DNA of 13,712 nucleotides from Oscillospiraceae bacterium. GTDB lineage: Bacteria > Bacillota > Clostridia > Oscillospirales > Ruminococcaceae. The stretch's first letter is position 1; each line of letters opens with the position of its first letter. A program made the translations under genes and the position numbers. Shown here piece by piece: positions 1 to 6,840 of the stretch. The DNA is taken from the NCBI GenBank assembly GCA_017410745.1, contig JAFPPJ010000158.1:1-13712 (forward strand), in the 5' to 3' direction. Below the pieces are notes generated by a model. It did no database searches and was not told where the DNA came from. It was given only the letters and a program-made list of their open reading frames with translations.

Positions 1-84
1 ATGCTGTCACGAAAATAAACAGCATTAACAAAATATTCAGTTGAATGCATGATTCGATGCCTGAACAGCGTAAATAAACCAGAT

Positions 85-114
85 GCCCCTGTGTCCTTTG
101 CAGCACACAGGGGC
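85..114 (-). terminator. Rho-independent-type terminator closing the carboxyltransferase operon
   Basis: A perfect 10-bp stem pairs GCCCCTGTGT (85-94) with ACACAGGGGC (105-114) around a 10-base loop. Read on the minus strand it lies about 45 bases after the stop of the 34-codon gene. It is followed by a loose T-rich stretch (ATCTGGTTTATTT) rather than a clean T-run. The stem is certain. Termination is inferred from position and may be imperfect. Confidence 0.7.
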
Positions 115-157
115 TAAACTTCTATATGGGTATCCGTCATAAGACGGGGGATAGCTT

Positions 158-262
158 TTATTCGTCGTCTTCTTCGCGGTCAAACTGCGACAGAAGCGCA
201 GCCAGGAGAACTACAATAATGATATCAAGCACGAGCTGTGCTATTTTCAATGCCATTTTCAT
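158..262 (-). CDS. 34-residue single-helix membrane microprotein, last gene of the carboxyltransferase operon
   Basis: The ATG at 262 opens a frame ending at TAA 158-160. It starts only 12 bases after the stop of the upstream carboxyltransferase gene. A short positive N-terminus (MKMALK) is followed by a hydrophobic run, roughly residues 7-24 (rich in I, L, V and A), and then a strongly acidic tail (DREEDDE). This is the layout of a single-pass membrane peptide with its tail in the cytoplasm or at the interface. The Shine-Dalgarno sequence is weak (GGGTG about 5 bases upstream), so translation may be coupled to the gene before it. Biotin-dependent decarboxylase pumps have small one-helix subunits (OadG, or the delta subunit of methylmalonyl-CoA decarboxylase) that join the complex together. 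A stripped-down analogue is possible, but I see no sequence match, and the true OadG is longer with a His/Pro-rich tail. It could also be a chance frame, though charge layout, spacing and position before the terminator argue against that. Confidence 0.6.
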   Translation of the reverse strand: MKMALKIAQLVLDIIIVVLLAALLSQFDREEDDE

Positions 263-274
263 AGTATCACCCTA

Positions 275-1669
275 TCACATCATATGTATCTTGTTTGCCG
301 CATCGCTGTTGCGGTCTATGCCGTACTTCTTGTTGCGGCGCTTCTCGAAGAACTTAGGCGCGATCTTCGGGAACATAGCGTATGTGAGCACATCCTCTTC
401 CTGCTCCATCCACTCAGCGCACTCCTCACGCAGCTTGTCGAGCTCGGGCTCGAGAAGGTCTGCGGGGCGGCATTCGATAGCCTGCTCGTCGCCGAGTATC
501 TTCTTCCTGAATTCCGGATCTATGGGAGTAGGTGTCTTGCCGTAGCGTCCTGCAACAACATCCTTGAATTCCTTTGTGCAGGTCTTGTAGCGCTCGCCGT
601 TTATAACGTTGAACACTGCCTGTGTACCGACTATCTGCGAGGAAGGCGTTACCAGCGGGATATTTCCGGCATCGGCACGCACGCGGGGCACTTCTCTGAG
701 CACCTCCTCGAACTTGTCCTCCTTGCCTGCCTGCTTGAGCTGGGAAAGAAGGTTCGAGAGCATTCCGCCGGGCACCTGATAGATAAGTGCATTTGCATCC
801 GTAACAAGTATCTTCGGATCGAGCAGACCATTGTCGATATACTTCTGACGCAGCTTCATGAAGTAGGAGCGTATCTCCGTCAGCTTCACAAGGTCAAGAC
901 CCGTGTCATACTCCGTGCCCTGAAGTGCTGCCACCATAGACTCCGTAGGAGTATGGGAAGTGCCGTGTGCAAGCGGCGACATAGCTGTATCCACCATGTC
1001 AACGCCGTTTTCGATCGCCTTGAGCAGGCACATCGAAGCAAGGCCGGAGGTATAGTGAGTATGTATGCTCACGGGGATGTCGATATTCTCCTTGAGCGCC
1101 TTTGTCAGGCTCGCTGCACGGTAGGGAGTGAGGAGTGCCGCCATATCCTTGATGCATATGGAATCTGCGCCCTCGTTCTCGCACTGCTTTGCATAGCCCA
1201 CATAGTAATCATCTGTGAACACATCGCCGAGCGTGAAGGACATAGCCACCTGTGCGTGTGCGCCCTCCTTCTTTGCCGCAGTGATGGCTGTGTGAAGGTT
1301 CCTTATATCATTGAGCGCATCGAATATACGGATTATGTCCATGCCGTTGTCTACGGTCTTCTGCACGAAATATTCGAGCACATCGTCCGCATAGTGACGA
1401 TAGCCGAGCATATTCTGCCCTCTGAAAAGCATCTGCAGCTTGGTATTAGGCATATTCTTCCTGATTATGCGGAGTCTCTCCCAGGGGTCTTCATCAAGGA
1501 AGCGTATGCATGAGTCGAACGTAGCGCCGCCCCAAACCTCTGCGTAATAGAAGCCTACCTTGTCGAGCTCCTGCATTATGGGGAGCATCTCGTCTATGCT
1601 CATTCTCGTTGCGATAAGCGACTGATGAGCATCTCTGAGTATAGTTTCTGTAATACCGATCTTTTTCAT
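275..1669 (-). CDS. oadA: Pyruvate/oxaloacetate carboxyltransferase (OadA / transcarboxylase 5S-like subunit)
   Basis: The 464-residue protein belongs to the pyruvate carboxylase carboxyltransferase family. It moves CO2 between a biotinyl carrier and pyruvate/oxaloacetate in a TIM barrel. Visible hallmarks are DAHQSLIATRM at residues 13-23 (Asp13 is a metal ligand), EVWGGATFD near 44-52, the lysine that becomes carboxylated in the motif CIKDMAALL (Lys174), and the metal-binding pair in IHTHYTSGL (His203, His205). The protein ends without a biotinyl domain, which here is a separate gene just upstream, as in transcarboxylase 5S subunits and split OadA enzymes. I chose the ATG at 1669 because AAGGGG sits 6 bases before it. 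An in-frame ATG at 1687 would overlap the carrier gene and has no good ribosome binding site. Family and reaction type are secure. Whether it works as decarboxylase, transcarboxylase half or split pyruvate carboxylase cannot be told from sequence. Confidence 0.93.
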   Translation of the reverse strand: MKKIGITETILRDAHQSLIATRMSIDEMLPIMQELDKVGFYYAEVWGGATFDSCIRFLDEDPWERLRIIRKNMPNTKLQMLFRGQNMLGYRHYADDVLEYFVQKTVDNGMDIIRIFDALNDIRNLHTAITAAKKEGAHAQVAMSFTLGDVFTDDYYVGYAKQCENEGADSICIKDMAALLTPYRAASLTKALKENIDIPVSIHTHYTSGLASMCLLKAIENGVDMVDTAMSPLAHGTSHTPTESMVAALQGTEYDTGLDLVKLTEIRSYFMKLRQKYIDNGLLDPKILVTDANALIYQVPGGMLSNLLSQLKQAGKEDKFEEVLREVPRVRADAGNIPLVTPSSQIVGTQAVFNVINGERYKTCTKEFKDVVAGRYGKTPTPIDPEFRKKILGDEQAIECRPADLLEPELDKLREECAEWMEQEEDVLTYAMFPKIAPKFFEKRRNKKYGIDRNSDAANKIHMM

Positions 1670-1679
1670 ACTCTGCCCC

Positions 1680-2048
1680 TTATGCAATGGTGGCGATAAT
1701 ATCGTCGGAATTTACTGTATCGCCCTTCTTTACGGTGATGGAAGTGATCTTGCCCGATGCGTTCGCAACGATGTCATTCTCCATCTTGAGCGCTTCAAGT
1801 ATAACTATTACCTGACCCTGTGAAACGGTGTCGCCTACGCTCACCTTCACATCGAGGATATTGCCGGGCATGGGAGCCTTCACGGGAGTGCCCTCACCGG
1901 CAGCAGCCTTTGCGGGAGCGGGTGCTGCAGCGGGTACAGGCGCAGCTGCGGGAGCAGCCTGTACAGGTGCCTGAGAGGGAGCAGAACCGGTCTCCTCTAC
2001 CTCTACATCGTATGTCTTTCCGTTGACAGTAATATTATATCTTTTCAT
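1680..2048 (-). CDS. Biotin carboxyl carrier protein (1.3S / MmdC-like)
   Basis: This 122-residue carrier has three parts: a short basic start (MKRYNITVNGK), an Ala/Pro-rich flexible linker at about residues 23-50, and a biotinyl domain from about residue 54 to the end. The biotinylated lysine is Lys88 in the motif EALKMEND. The usual motif has Met rather than Leu just before it, and Leu is tolerated in several carriers. The hairpin opposite biotin (ANASGKI) and the closing GDTVNSDDIIATI are typical. The start at ATG 2048 is preceded by GAGGTG five bases upstream. A GTG at 2054 is in frame but too close to that site. The carrier should shuttle a carboxyl group between the two carboxyltransferases encoded on either side. 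It begins 15 bases after the upstream stop and ends 10 bases before the downstream start, so all three are surely one transcript. It needs biotin ligase, not in the window. Confidence 0.93.
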   Translation of the reverse strand: MKRYNITVNGKTYDVEVEETGSAPSQAPVQAAPAAAPVPAAAPAPAKAAAGEGTPVKAPMPGNILDVKVSVGDTVSQGQVIVILEALKMENDIVANASGKITSITVKKGDTVNSDDIIATIA

Positions 2049-2063
2049 ATTCACACCTCAATA

Positions 2064-3416
2064 TCAGCAGAGAACGCTGTGTTTCTTGGGAAGCCTCTTC
2101 AGAAGCCTCTTGCCTGCGGAGAACTCAAGAGCCGACGATACAGCCGAACGAACGCCTGCTGCATCTGTTACGCAGTCTATAGTGCCTGCCTTTGCGGCAT
2201 TGAAGGGAGATGCCTCTGTGAGCGCATATTCCTTCGCTATCTCTTCGCGTGCCGCCGCAGTATCCTTCACGCCTGCGAGCCTGTCATGATACAGGAACTC
2301 TGCTGCGGTGAGGGGCTCGAGCGGAGCGATGACCGCATCGGGGAGCGCTATCGTCATATCCGCAGCCACATTCTTGCCTGCGAATGCAGTGAATATCACG
2401 CCGCAAGCCTTGCCGGAAATGACAGTGATCTTAGGGCATACAGCCTCCGAGTAAGCTCCTGCGAGCCTTACGAGGGAGCGTGCAGCGCAGCCCTTGTCAG
2501 CGATACCCTCGCTGTCAGCCACAGTGACCACCGCAATGCCGTATGCATCGCACAGACGCACGAAGCGTGCTATCTTCTGCAGGTCGTGAGGCATGAGCTT
2601 GTCGCGGGTCTTGTTAATAGCCGTGATGCCTGCGGTAACGCCGTCTATCGTGCACAGCGCGGTATAAGCCGCACCGCCGAAGTCGGGCGAGAGTTCGAAT
2701 ACAGAGCCCGCATCCGCAATGGAAGCCGCTGCGTGAGCCGCATCCGAGAAATCGCATTCAGCAGGGAGATCGTATTCATATTCGGGCACGGGCGAGAGAT
2801 CATTCTGCGGCATCAGCGATATATAGCGCTTTACCTTTTCAAATATCTCCTCAGCCGTATCTGCCGTGATATGCGCAGTGCCGTTCTCAGCGGCAGCCGC
2901 AGCGCTGTAGGGCGAGGATGCCTCAAGATAGAGCTCCGCATCCGCAGTCATGGCCACAAGATCAGCAGAAGCCGCAGCAAGCGACATAGAGCCCGAGCAT
3001 ACGCCCGTTATCACGGAGATCGTAGGAACAGTGCCCGAGAGCTCCGTTATCTTCCCGAGCATGAGACTGTACGAATCGAGAGCCGTAACGCCGTCATCGG
3101 TGAATGCGCCGTGTGAGTCGTATATACCCACTACAGGCATGCCGTTGCGTGCGGCAAGGTCAAACATATGCGCTATCTTTGCAGCATGCACCGCATCGAC
3201 TGCGCCGCCTGATACCGCGCTGTTCTGCGCAAAGGCATATACGGGAGTGCCGTTTGCATAGCCGTATGCGGTTATGACCGTCTGACCTCCCCTGCCCTCA
3301 CATCCGGCAGAAAGCTCGGTGTATTCCCCCTCATCGAACAGGAGAGAAAGCATACCGTGTGCAGGAGCTGACCTGTCTCTGAGAGCAGCCAGCAGCTCAT
3401 CTTTATTTTGTATCAT
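2064..3416 (-). CDS. Divergent acyl-CoA carboxyltransferase (MmdA / transcarboxylase 12S-like subunit)
   Basis: The 450-residue protein has the double crotonase-fold layout of acyl-CoA carboxyltransferases such as methylmalonyl-CoA decarboxylase alpha and transcarboxylase 12S, but is shorter than their usual 510-530 residues. The N-terminal half shows VITAYGYANGTPVYAFAQ (47-64), the equivalent of the usual VTGYGTIDGRPVYVFAQD. It continues with GGAVDAVHAAKIAHMFDLA (70-88) and VVGIYDSHGAF (95-105). The C-terminal half shows IAVVTVADSEG near 294-304 and ITVISGKACG near 330-339. The family's glycine-rich oxyanion-hole segments are altered: GGAR becomes SHGAF and GGAY becomes CGVIF. Substrate or activity may therefore differ from the classic enzymes. 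The start at ATG 3416 has GGAGG seven bases upstream. An earlier ATG at 3440 lies before that site and is unlikely. It is first in the operon, so it probably loads or unloads the carrier encoded next. Family certain, substrate unknown. Confidence 0.85.
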   Translation of the reverse strand: MIQNKDELLAALRDRSAPAHGMLSLLFDEGEYTELSAGCEGRGGQTVITAYGYANGTPVYAFAQNSAVSGGAVDAVHAAKIAHMFDLAARNGMPVVGIYDSHGAFTDDGVTALDSYSLMLGKITELSGTVPTISVITGVCSGSMSLAAASADLVAMTADAELYLEASSPYSAAAAAENGTAHITADTAEEIFEKVKRYISLMPQNDLSPVPEYEYDLPAECDFSDAAHAAASIADAGSVFELSPDFGGAAYTALCTIDGVTAGITAINKTRDKLMPHDLQKIARFVRLCDAYGIAVVTVADSEGIADKGCAARSLVRLAGAYSEAVCPKITVISGKACGVIFTAFAGKNVAADMTIALPDAVIAPLEPLTAAEFLYHDRLAGVKDTAAAREEIAKEYALTEASPFNAAKAGTIDCVTDAAGVRSAVSSALEFSAGKRLLKRLPKKHSVLC

Positions 3417-3460
3417 AACTTTTCCTCCATAATAATCCACAAAATTTCAGACCACTATAT

Positions 3461-3489
3461 ATTATATAACAAAATCCAAAAATTTTCAA
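3461..3489 (-). promoter_or_regulatory. Sigma-70-type promoter of the carboxyltransferase operon
   Basis: On the minus strand the -35 box TTGAAA (3489-3484), a 17-base spacer and the -10 box TATAAT (3466-3461) form a near-consensus promoter. Transcription would begin near 3454, about 38 bases before the start codon at 3416. It is back-to-back with the tRNA promoter, with about 50 bases between the two -35 boxes. Confidence 0.8.
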
Positions 3490-3538
3490 GTAGCAAATGC
3501 GATTTTTTTGCCAAATATCGAAAAAATATCAAAAGCTA

Positions 3539-3567
3539 TTGATTTTTCACGCCCGCTGTGCTACAAT
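3539..3567 (+). promoter_or_regulatory. Strong promoter of tRNA-Ser, with UP-element-like upstream DNA
   Basis: The -35 box TTGATT (3539-3544), a 17-base spacer and the -10 box TACAAT (3562-3567) predict a start near 3574, some 70 bases before the tRNA. Immediately upstream, 3501-3535 is very A/T-rich and holds two copies of AAATATC 11 bp apart (3513-3519 and 3524-3530). This resembles the UP elements that strengthen stable-RNA promoters. No better promoter is visible before radC, so this one may also drive the following genes by readthrough. Confidence 0.75.
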
Positions 3568-3590
3568 ATAGTTTGTCACAGTCTTAGTTT

Positions 3591-3627
3591 CTGATCGGGG
3601 ACGTTGTTCCGACGGCAGACGGATCAG
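3591..3627 (+). promoter_or_regulatory. Structured leader upstream of the tRNA
   Basis: CTGATC (3591-3596) can pair with GATCAG (3622-3627), enclosing an inner hairpin of GGGAC (3598-3602) with GTTCC (3606-3610, one G-T pair). It lies within the predicted 70-base 5' leader that must be trimmed from the tRNA precursor. The pairing is seen. A role in processing is a guess. Confidence 0.35.
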
Positions 3628-3643
3628 CTATGACATCCCATAC

Positions 3644-3732
3644 GGAGAGGTATCGAAGTGGTCATAACGGGGCTGACTCGAAATCAGTTTGCGGGCAACC
3701 GCACAGGGGTTCGAATCCCCTCCTCTCCGCCA
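3644..3732 (+). tRNA. tRNA-Ser (anticodon CGA), CCA encoded
   Basis: The 89-base gene folds as a class II tRNA. The acceptor stem is GGAGAGG (3644-3650) with CCTCTCC (3722-3728). G at 3729 is the discriminator usual for serine tRNAs, followed by an encoded CCA (3730-3732). The anticodon stem GCTGA/TCAGT holds the loop CTCGAAA, giving anticodon CGA, which reads the serine codon TCG. A long variable arm (about GCGGGCAACCGC) and the T-arm AGGGG-TTCGAAT-CCCCT complete it. CGA is the rarer, single-codon serine isoacceptor. It is a lone tRNA with its own strong promoter, placed 88 bases before the radC start codon. Confidence 0.96.
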
Positions 3733-3738
3733 GCAGAT

Positions 3739-3762
3739 CGGCAGTACCTGACGGTGCTGCCG
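3739..3762 (+). terminator. Hairpin between tRNA-Ser and radC, possible leaky terminator
   Basis: CGGCAGTACC (3739-3748) pairs with GGTGCTGCCG (3753-3762) through ten base pairs, one of them G-T, around the tetraloop TGAC. The following sequence TTAATCATATC is not a real T-run, so termination would be partial at best. It may instead protect or define the 3' end of the tRNA precursor, or let some polymerase continue into radC. Confidence 0.45.
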
Positions 3763-3820
3763 TTAATCATATCAAGCCGTGCTGCCAAAAGCGCAGCTGT
3801 CTCATGTCAGAGGTGAGCAT

Positions 3821-4606
3821 ATGGATCACGGATTTGAAGACATCACAGCCATCGAGGATGACGAGCTTTCCCGCGCCGTTGCGGAGCGAGCGGAGGAACT
3901 GAAGGAAGACACCCGCCGTGAGAGCTCAGACCATGCCAAGGGTCACAGGCAGCGCATGAAGGATCGCTTCCTTGAGACAGGTCTTGACGGCTTTGCGCCC
4001 CACGAGATGCTCGAGCTGCTCTTGTTCTACGCCATACCCATGCGCGACACGAAGAAGACTGCGCATCAGCTCATAGAGCGTTTCGGCTCCCTTTCCGGCG
4101 TGCTCAGCGCCGAGGTATCCGAGCTTGTGAAGATACCGTATATCACACAGAGCGCCGCCGTGCTGATAAAGCTGATACCGCCGCTGCTCACCGCCTACTA
4201 TGCGGATGCGGGCAAGGGCACATCATATTCCGATACCACTGCGCTCTCAGCGATGTTCCGTCCCTATTTCGTCGGGGCATCCGTGAGTAAATTCCTTATA
4301 GCCTGCTTTGACCACGAGCTCCATTTGATAAATGTCTCCGAGATAAGCAGGGGCACCTCGTCCTATACCTCTATCGAAATGAGGAAGATACTCTCAGAGG
4401 TGCTGAGTTCCGGCTGCGCGATGGCAGCCCTCGCACACAATCATCCCGGCGGCACGGCATCCCCCTCCGAAGAGGATATCGCCGTCACCCGCAGGATAAA
4501 CGAGCTCCTGTCGGCCGTGGACGTGAAGCTCATGGATCATATCATCGTAGGCGGCACACAGACCTACTCCATGAGGGACGGCGGAGAACTGGGGATATTC
4601 GACTGA
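3821..4606 (+). CDS. radC: RadC/UPF0758-family JAB-domain protein
   Basis: The 261-residue protein has the two RadC parts. A helix-hairpin-helix-like N-terminal region spans about residues 40-125 (HEMLELLLFYAIPMRDTKK, then FGSLSGVL). A JAB/MPN metalloprotease-like domain covers about residues 140-261. The zinc-binding signature is AHNHPGGTASPSEED, with His206, His208, Ser216 and Asp219 in the positions expected of a JAMM motif. The end (IIVGGTQTYSMRDGG) is the family's usual closing segment. Despite the old name, a role in DNA repair is not established; related proteins occur in phage-defence and competence settings. I chose ATG 3821 because AGAGGTG lies 5 bases before it. An earlier in-frame ATG at 3779 has no such site and overlaps the tRNA's downstream hairpin region. 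The N-terminal 35 residues are acidic and charged, more so than in many homologues. It is followed 36 bases later by rel, likely in one transcript. Confidence 0.9.
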   Translation: MDHGFEDITAIEDDELSRAVAERAEELKEDTRRESSDHAKGHRQRMKDRFLETGLDGFAPHEMLELLLFYAIPMRDTKKTAHQLIERFGSLSGVLSAEVSELVKIPYITQSAAVLIKLIPPLLTAYYADAGKGTSYSDTTALSAMFRPYFVGASVSKFLIACFDHELHLINVSEISRGTSSYTSIEMRKILSEVLSSGCAMAALAHNHPGGTASPSEEDIAVTRRINELLSAVDVKLMDHIIVGGTQTYSMRDGGELGIFD

Positions 4607-4642
4607 CAAGCTGATACTGCACATAAGTAAGGAGGATACAGC

Positions 4643-6832
4643 TTGAACAACGCAGATACTGTCTATACCATAGACACCGTGATCGAAAAGATCATGGAGG
4701 AGAACAAGAAATACGACCTGTCCAAGATCGTAAGCGCATATGAGTTTGCGGCAAAGGCTCACTCAAATCAGGTGCGTTCCTCCGGTGAACCGTATATCAC
4801 GCATCCCGTAGCAGTTTCGTATATACTGCTCGAGCTCGGCATGGATACCGATACCATATGTGCAGGCATGCTGCACGATGTCGTTGAAGATACCGACATC
4901 ACCCTCGATGAGATAAAGAAGCGCTACGGTCAGGACGTGGCAATGCTCGTTGACGGCGTCACAAAGCTCGGCAAGATACCGCTTTTCACCAAGGAGGAGC
5001 AGCAGGCAGAGAACGTGCGAAAGATACTCCTCGCCATGTCGCAGGATATCCGCGTCATCATCATCAAGCTCGCCGACCGCCTGCACAATATGCGCACCCT
5101 GCAGTTCAGACCCGCCTACAAGCAGCGCGCCACCGCTCTCGAGACAATGAATATATATGCGCCCATCGCGCATCGTCTTGGAATACGCACGATACAGGAC
5201 GAGATCGAGGATCTGTCGTTCCGCTACCTCGACCCCTTTGCCTATTCCGAGATAGAGCAGGCTCTGAAGATGCGTGCGGACGAGCGGCAGGCATTCATAC
5301 TCAATATCGAGAAGCAGATAGCCGCCCGCTTCGTGGAGCTCGGCAATCCCGAGCCGATACTGTCGGGACGTGTGAAGTCCGTGTACGGCATCTACCGCAA
5401 GGCATTCGTCAACGGCAAGAGCATGGATGAGATATACGACATATACGCCGTGAGGATAATCGTTGACTCCGTTGTCAACTGCTATAATGCCCTGGGCATC
5501 ATCCACGATATGTATAACCCCATACCCAACCGCTTCAAGGACTATATCGCCACTCCCAAGGCGAATATGTACCAGTCCCTGCACACCACTGTCATAGGCT
5601 CCGAGGGCACTCCCTTCGAGGTGCAGATAAGAACGGTGGATATGAACTATACCGCCGAATACGGTATCGCAGCCCACTGGAAGTACAAGGAGGGCATCAA
5701 GGGCAAGGACAAGCTCGAGAACAGGCTCGCATGGATACGCAAGATCATCGAGGCACAGCAGGAATCAGACGATGCCGAGGAGATCGTCCGCACCATAAAG
5801 AGCGACCTTTCCCCCGAGGATACCTTCGCATTCACGCCCAAGGGCGATATAATCACGCTCCCCGCAGGCGCTACCATCATAGACTTCGCCTATGCGATAC
5901 ACTCCGAGGTCGGCAACAAGATGAAGGGCGCCAAGGTAGACGGCAAGCTCGTCAGCCTTGACTACAAGCTGCAGACAGGCGAGATAGTTGAGATACTCAC
6001 CCACTCCGACCCCAATCACGGCCCCAACCGTGCATGGCTCGACATCGCGCAGACCAACGAAGCACGCTCCAAGATACGCTCATGGTTCAAGAAGGAGCGC
6101 CGTGAGGAGAATATCGTGACCGGCCGTGAAAAGCTCGAGTACGAATTTTCACGCAATAATATACGCGTTCCCGAAGAGGAGCTGTCCGACTTCCTTGCGG
6201 ACGACCTCAAGCGCCACAACTGCGCTACCCTTGACGATTTCTACGCTGCCATAGGCTACGGCGGCATACAGCTGAGCAAGATCATGCAGAGGCTGAAGGA
6301 TCTCTATGTCAAGAGATACGGCCCTGCCAAGGCTGTACCCGCTCCCATGCTGCCCATGCGCAGCAATACAGGCCTTATAGTAGGCGGCCAGAGCAATATC
6401 GAGATCAAGCTCTCCAAGTGCTGCGACCCGCTCCCCGGCGAGGATATAATCGGCTTTATCACCAAGGGTCACGGAATATCCGTGCACCGCAGGGATTGCC
6501 GCAAGTATATCGAAGCGATGGAGACAGGCACCGACAAGGACAGATGGGTAGATGTGGTATGGGCTGAGGATGCCAAGAAGAACGATACGCCTATATTCAA
6601 GGCAAATATCGACATCGTATCCCACGGCTCTCTCACAATAATAGCAGACATCGCATCCATCACTGCCGAGATGCGCATACCCGTGACCAACATCACCTCC
6701 CGTGTGCTCAAGAACGGCAACAGCAATATAATACTCACCTGCTCCATAGCAGGCACCGAGCAGCTCAGACTGCTCATATCCAAGATACAGAAGCTGCCCG
6801 ACGTGATAAGCGCGGACAGAAGCATGAAATGA
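4643..6832 (+). CDS. rel: Bifunctional (p)ppGpp synthetase/hydrolase, Rel family
   Basis: This 729-residue protein makes and breaks the stringent-response alarmone (p)ppGpp. Domains in order: HD hydrolase (about 35-185) with His54 and the active-site run HDVVEDT (78-84); synthetase (about 235-345) with GRVKSVYGIYRK and RFKDY (297-301); TGS (about 390-452); a Cys-containing central region (SKCCDPLPGEDIIGF, 591-605); and a C-terminal ACT domain (about 655-727). The intact HD motif and RFKD, rather than the EFDD of monofunctional RelA, mark it as the two-way enzyme. The start is TTG at 4643, with GGAGG ending 7 bases before it. No ATG nearby has such a site. The stop overlaps the possible ATG 6829 of the next gene. 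Adjacency of rel with a metallo-hydrolase and hemZ is the known clostridial order, although the D-aminoacyl-tRNA deacylase gene often found between them is absent. Confidence 0.97.
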   Translation: MNNADTVYTIDTVIEKIMEENKKYDLSKIVSAYEFAAKAHSNQVRSSGEPYITHPVAVSYILLELGMDTDTICAGMLHDVVEDTDITLDEIKKRYGQDVAMLVDGVTKLGKIPLFTKEEQQAENVRKILLAMSQDIRVIIIKLADRLHNMRTLQFRPAYKQRATALETMNIYAPIAHRLGIRTIQDEIEDLSFRYLDPFAYSEIEQALKMRADERQAFILNIEKQIAARFVELGNPEPILSGRVKSVYGIYRKAFVNGKSMDEIYDIYAVRIIVDSVVNCYNALGIIHDMYNPIPNRFKDYIATPKANMYQSLHTTVIGSEGTPFEVQIRTVDMNYTAEYGIAAHWKYKEGIKGKDKLENRLAWIRKIIEAQQESDDAEEIVRTIKSDLSPEDTFAFTPKGDIITLPAGATIIDFAYAIHSEVGNKMKGAKVDGKLVSLDYKLQTGEIVEILTHSDPNHGPNRAWLDIAQTNEARSKIRSWFKKERREENIVTGREKLEYEFSRNNIRVPEEELSDFLADDLKRHNCATLDDFYAAIGYGGIQLSKIMQRLKDLYVKRYGPAKAVPAPMLPMRSNTGLIVGGQSNIEIKLSKCCDPLPGEDIIGFITKGHGISVHRRDCRKYIEAMETGTDKDRWVDVVWAEDAKKNDTPIFKANIDIVSHGSLTIIADIASITAEMRIPVTNITSRVLKNGNSNIILTCSIAGTEQLRLLISKIQKLPDVISADRSMK

Positions 6833-6840
6833 GGCTTTCC

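Noticed and set aside
1..25. Inverted repeat ATGCTGT (1-7) with ACAGCAT (19-25)
   Set aside because: Seven-base arms with an 11-base loop at the very edge of the window, with no T-run or gene to relate them to. Context is missing.
284..1513. Long open frame opposite the oadA-like gene (409 codons)
   Set aside because: It is antisense to a strongly conserved enzyme. Its protein is Cys/Leu/His-rich with no motif, and such shadow frames are expected from this codon usage.
2079..3116. Long plus-strand open frame (345 codons) opposite the acyl-CoA carboxyltransferase
   Set aside because: Low-complexity Arg/Cys/Ser-rich translation, no ribosome site and no family features. The minus-strand gene explains the region.
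4763..5677. Minus-strand open frame (304 codons) inside rel
   Set aside because: It lies wholly opposite the HD and synthetase domains and has no motif or start signal.
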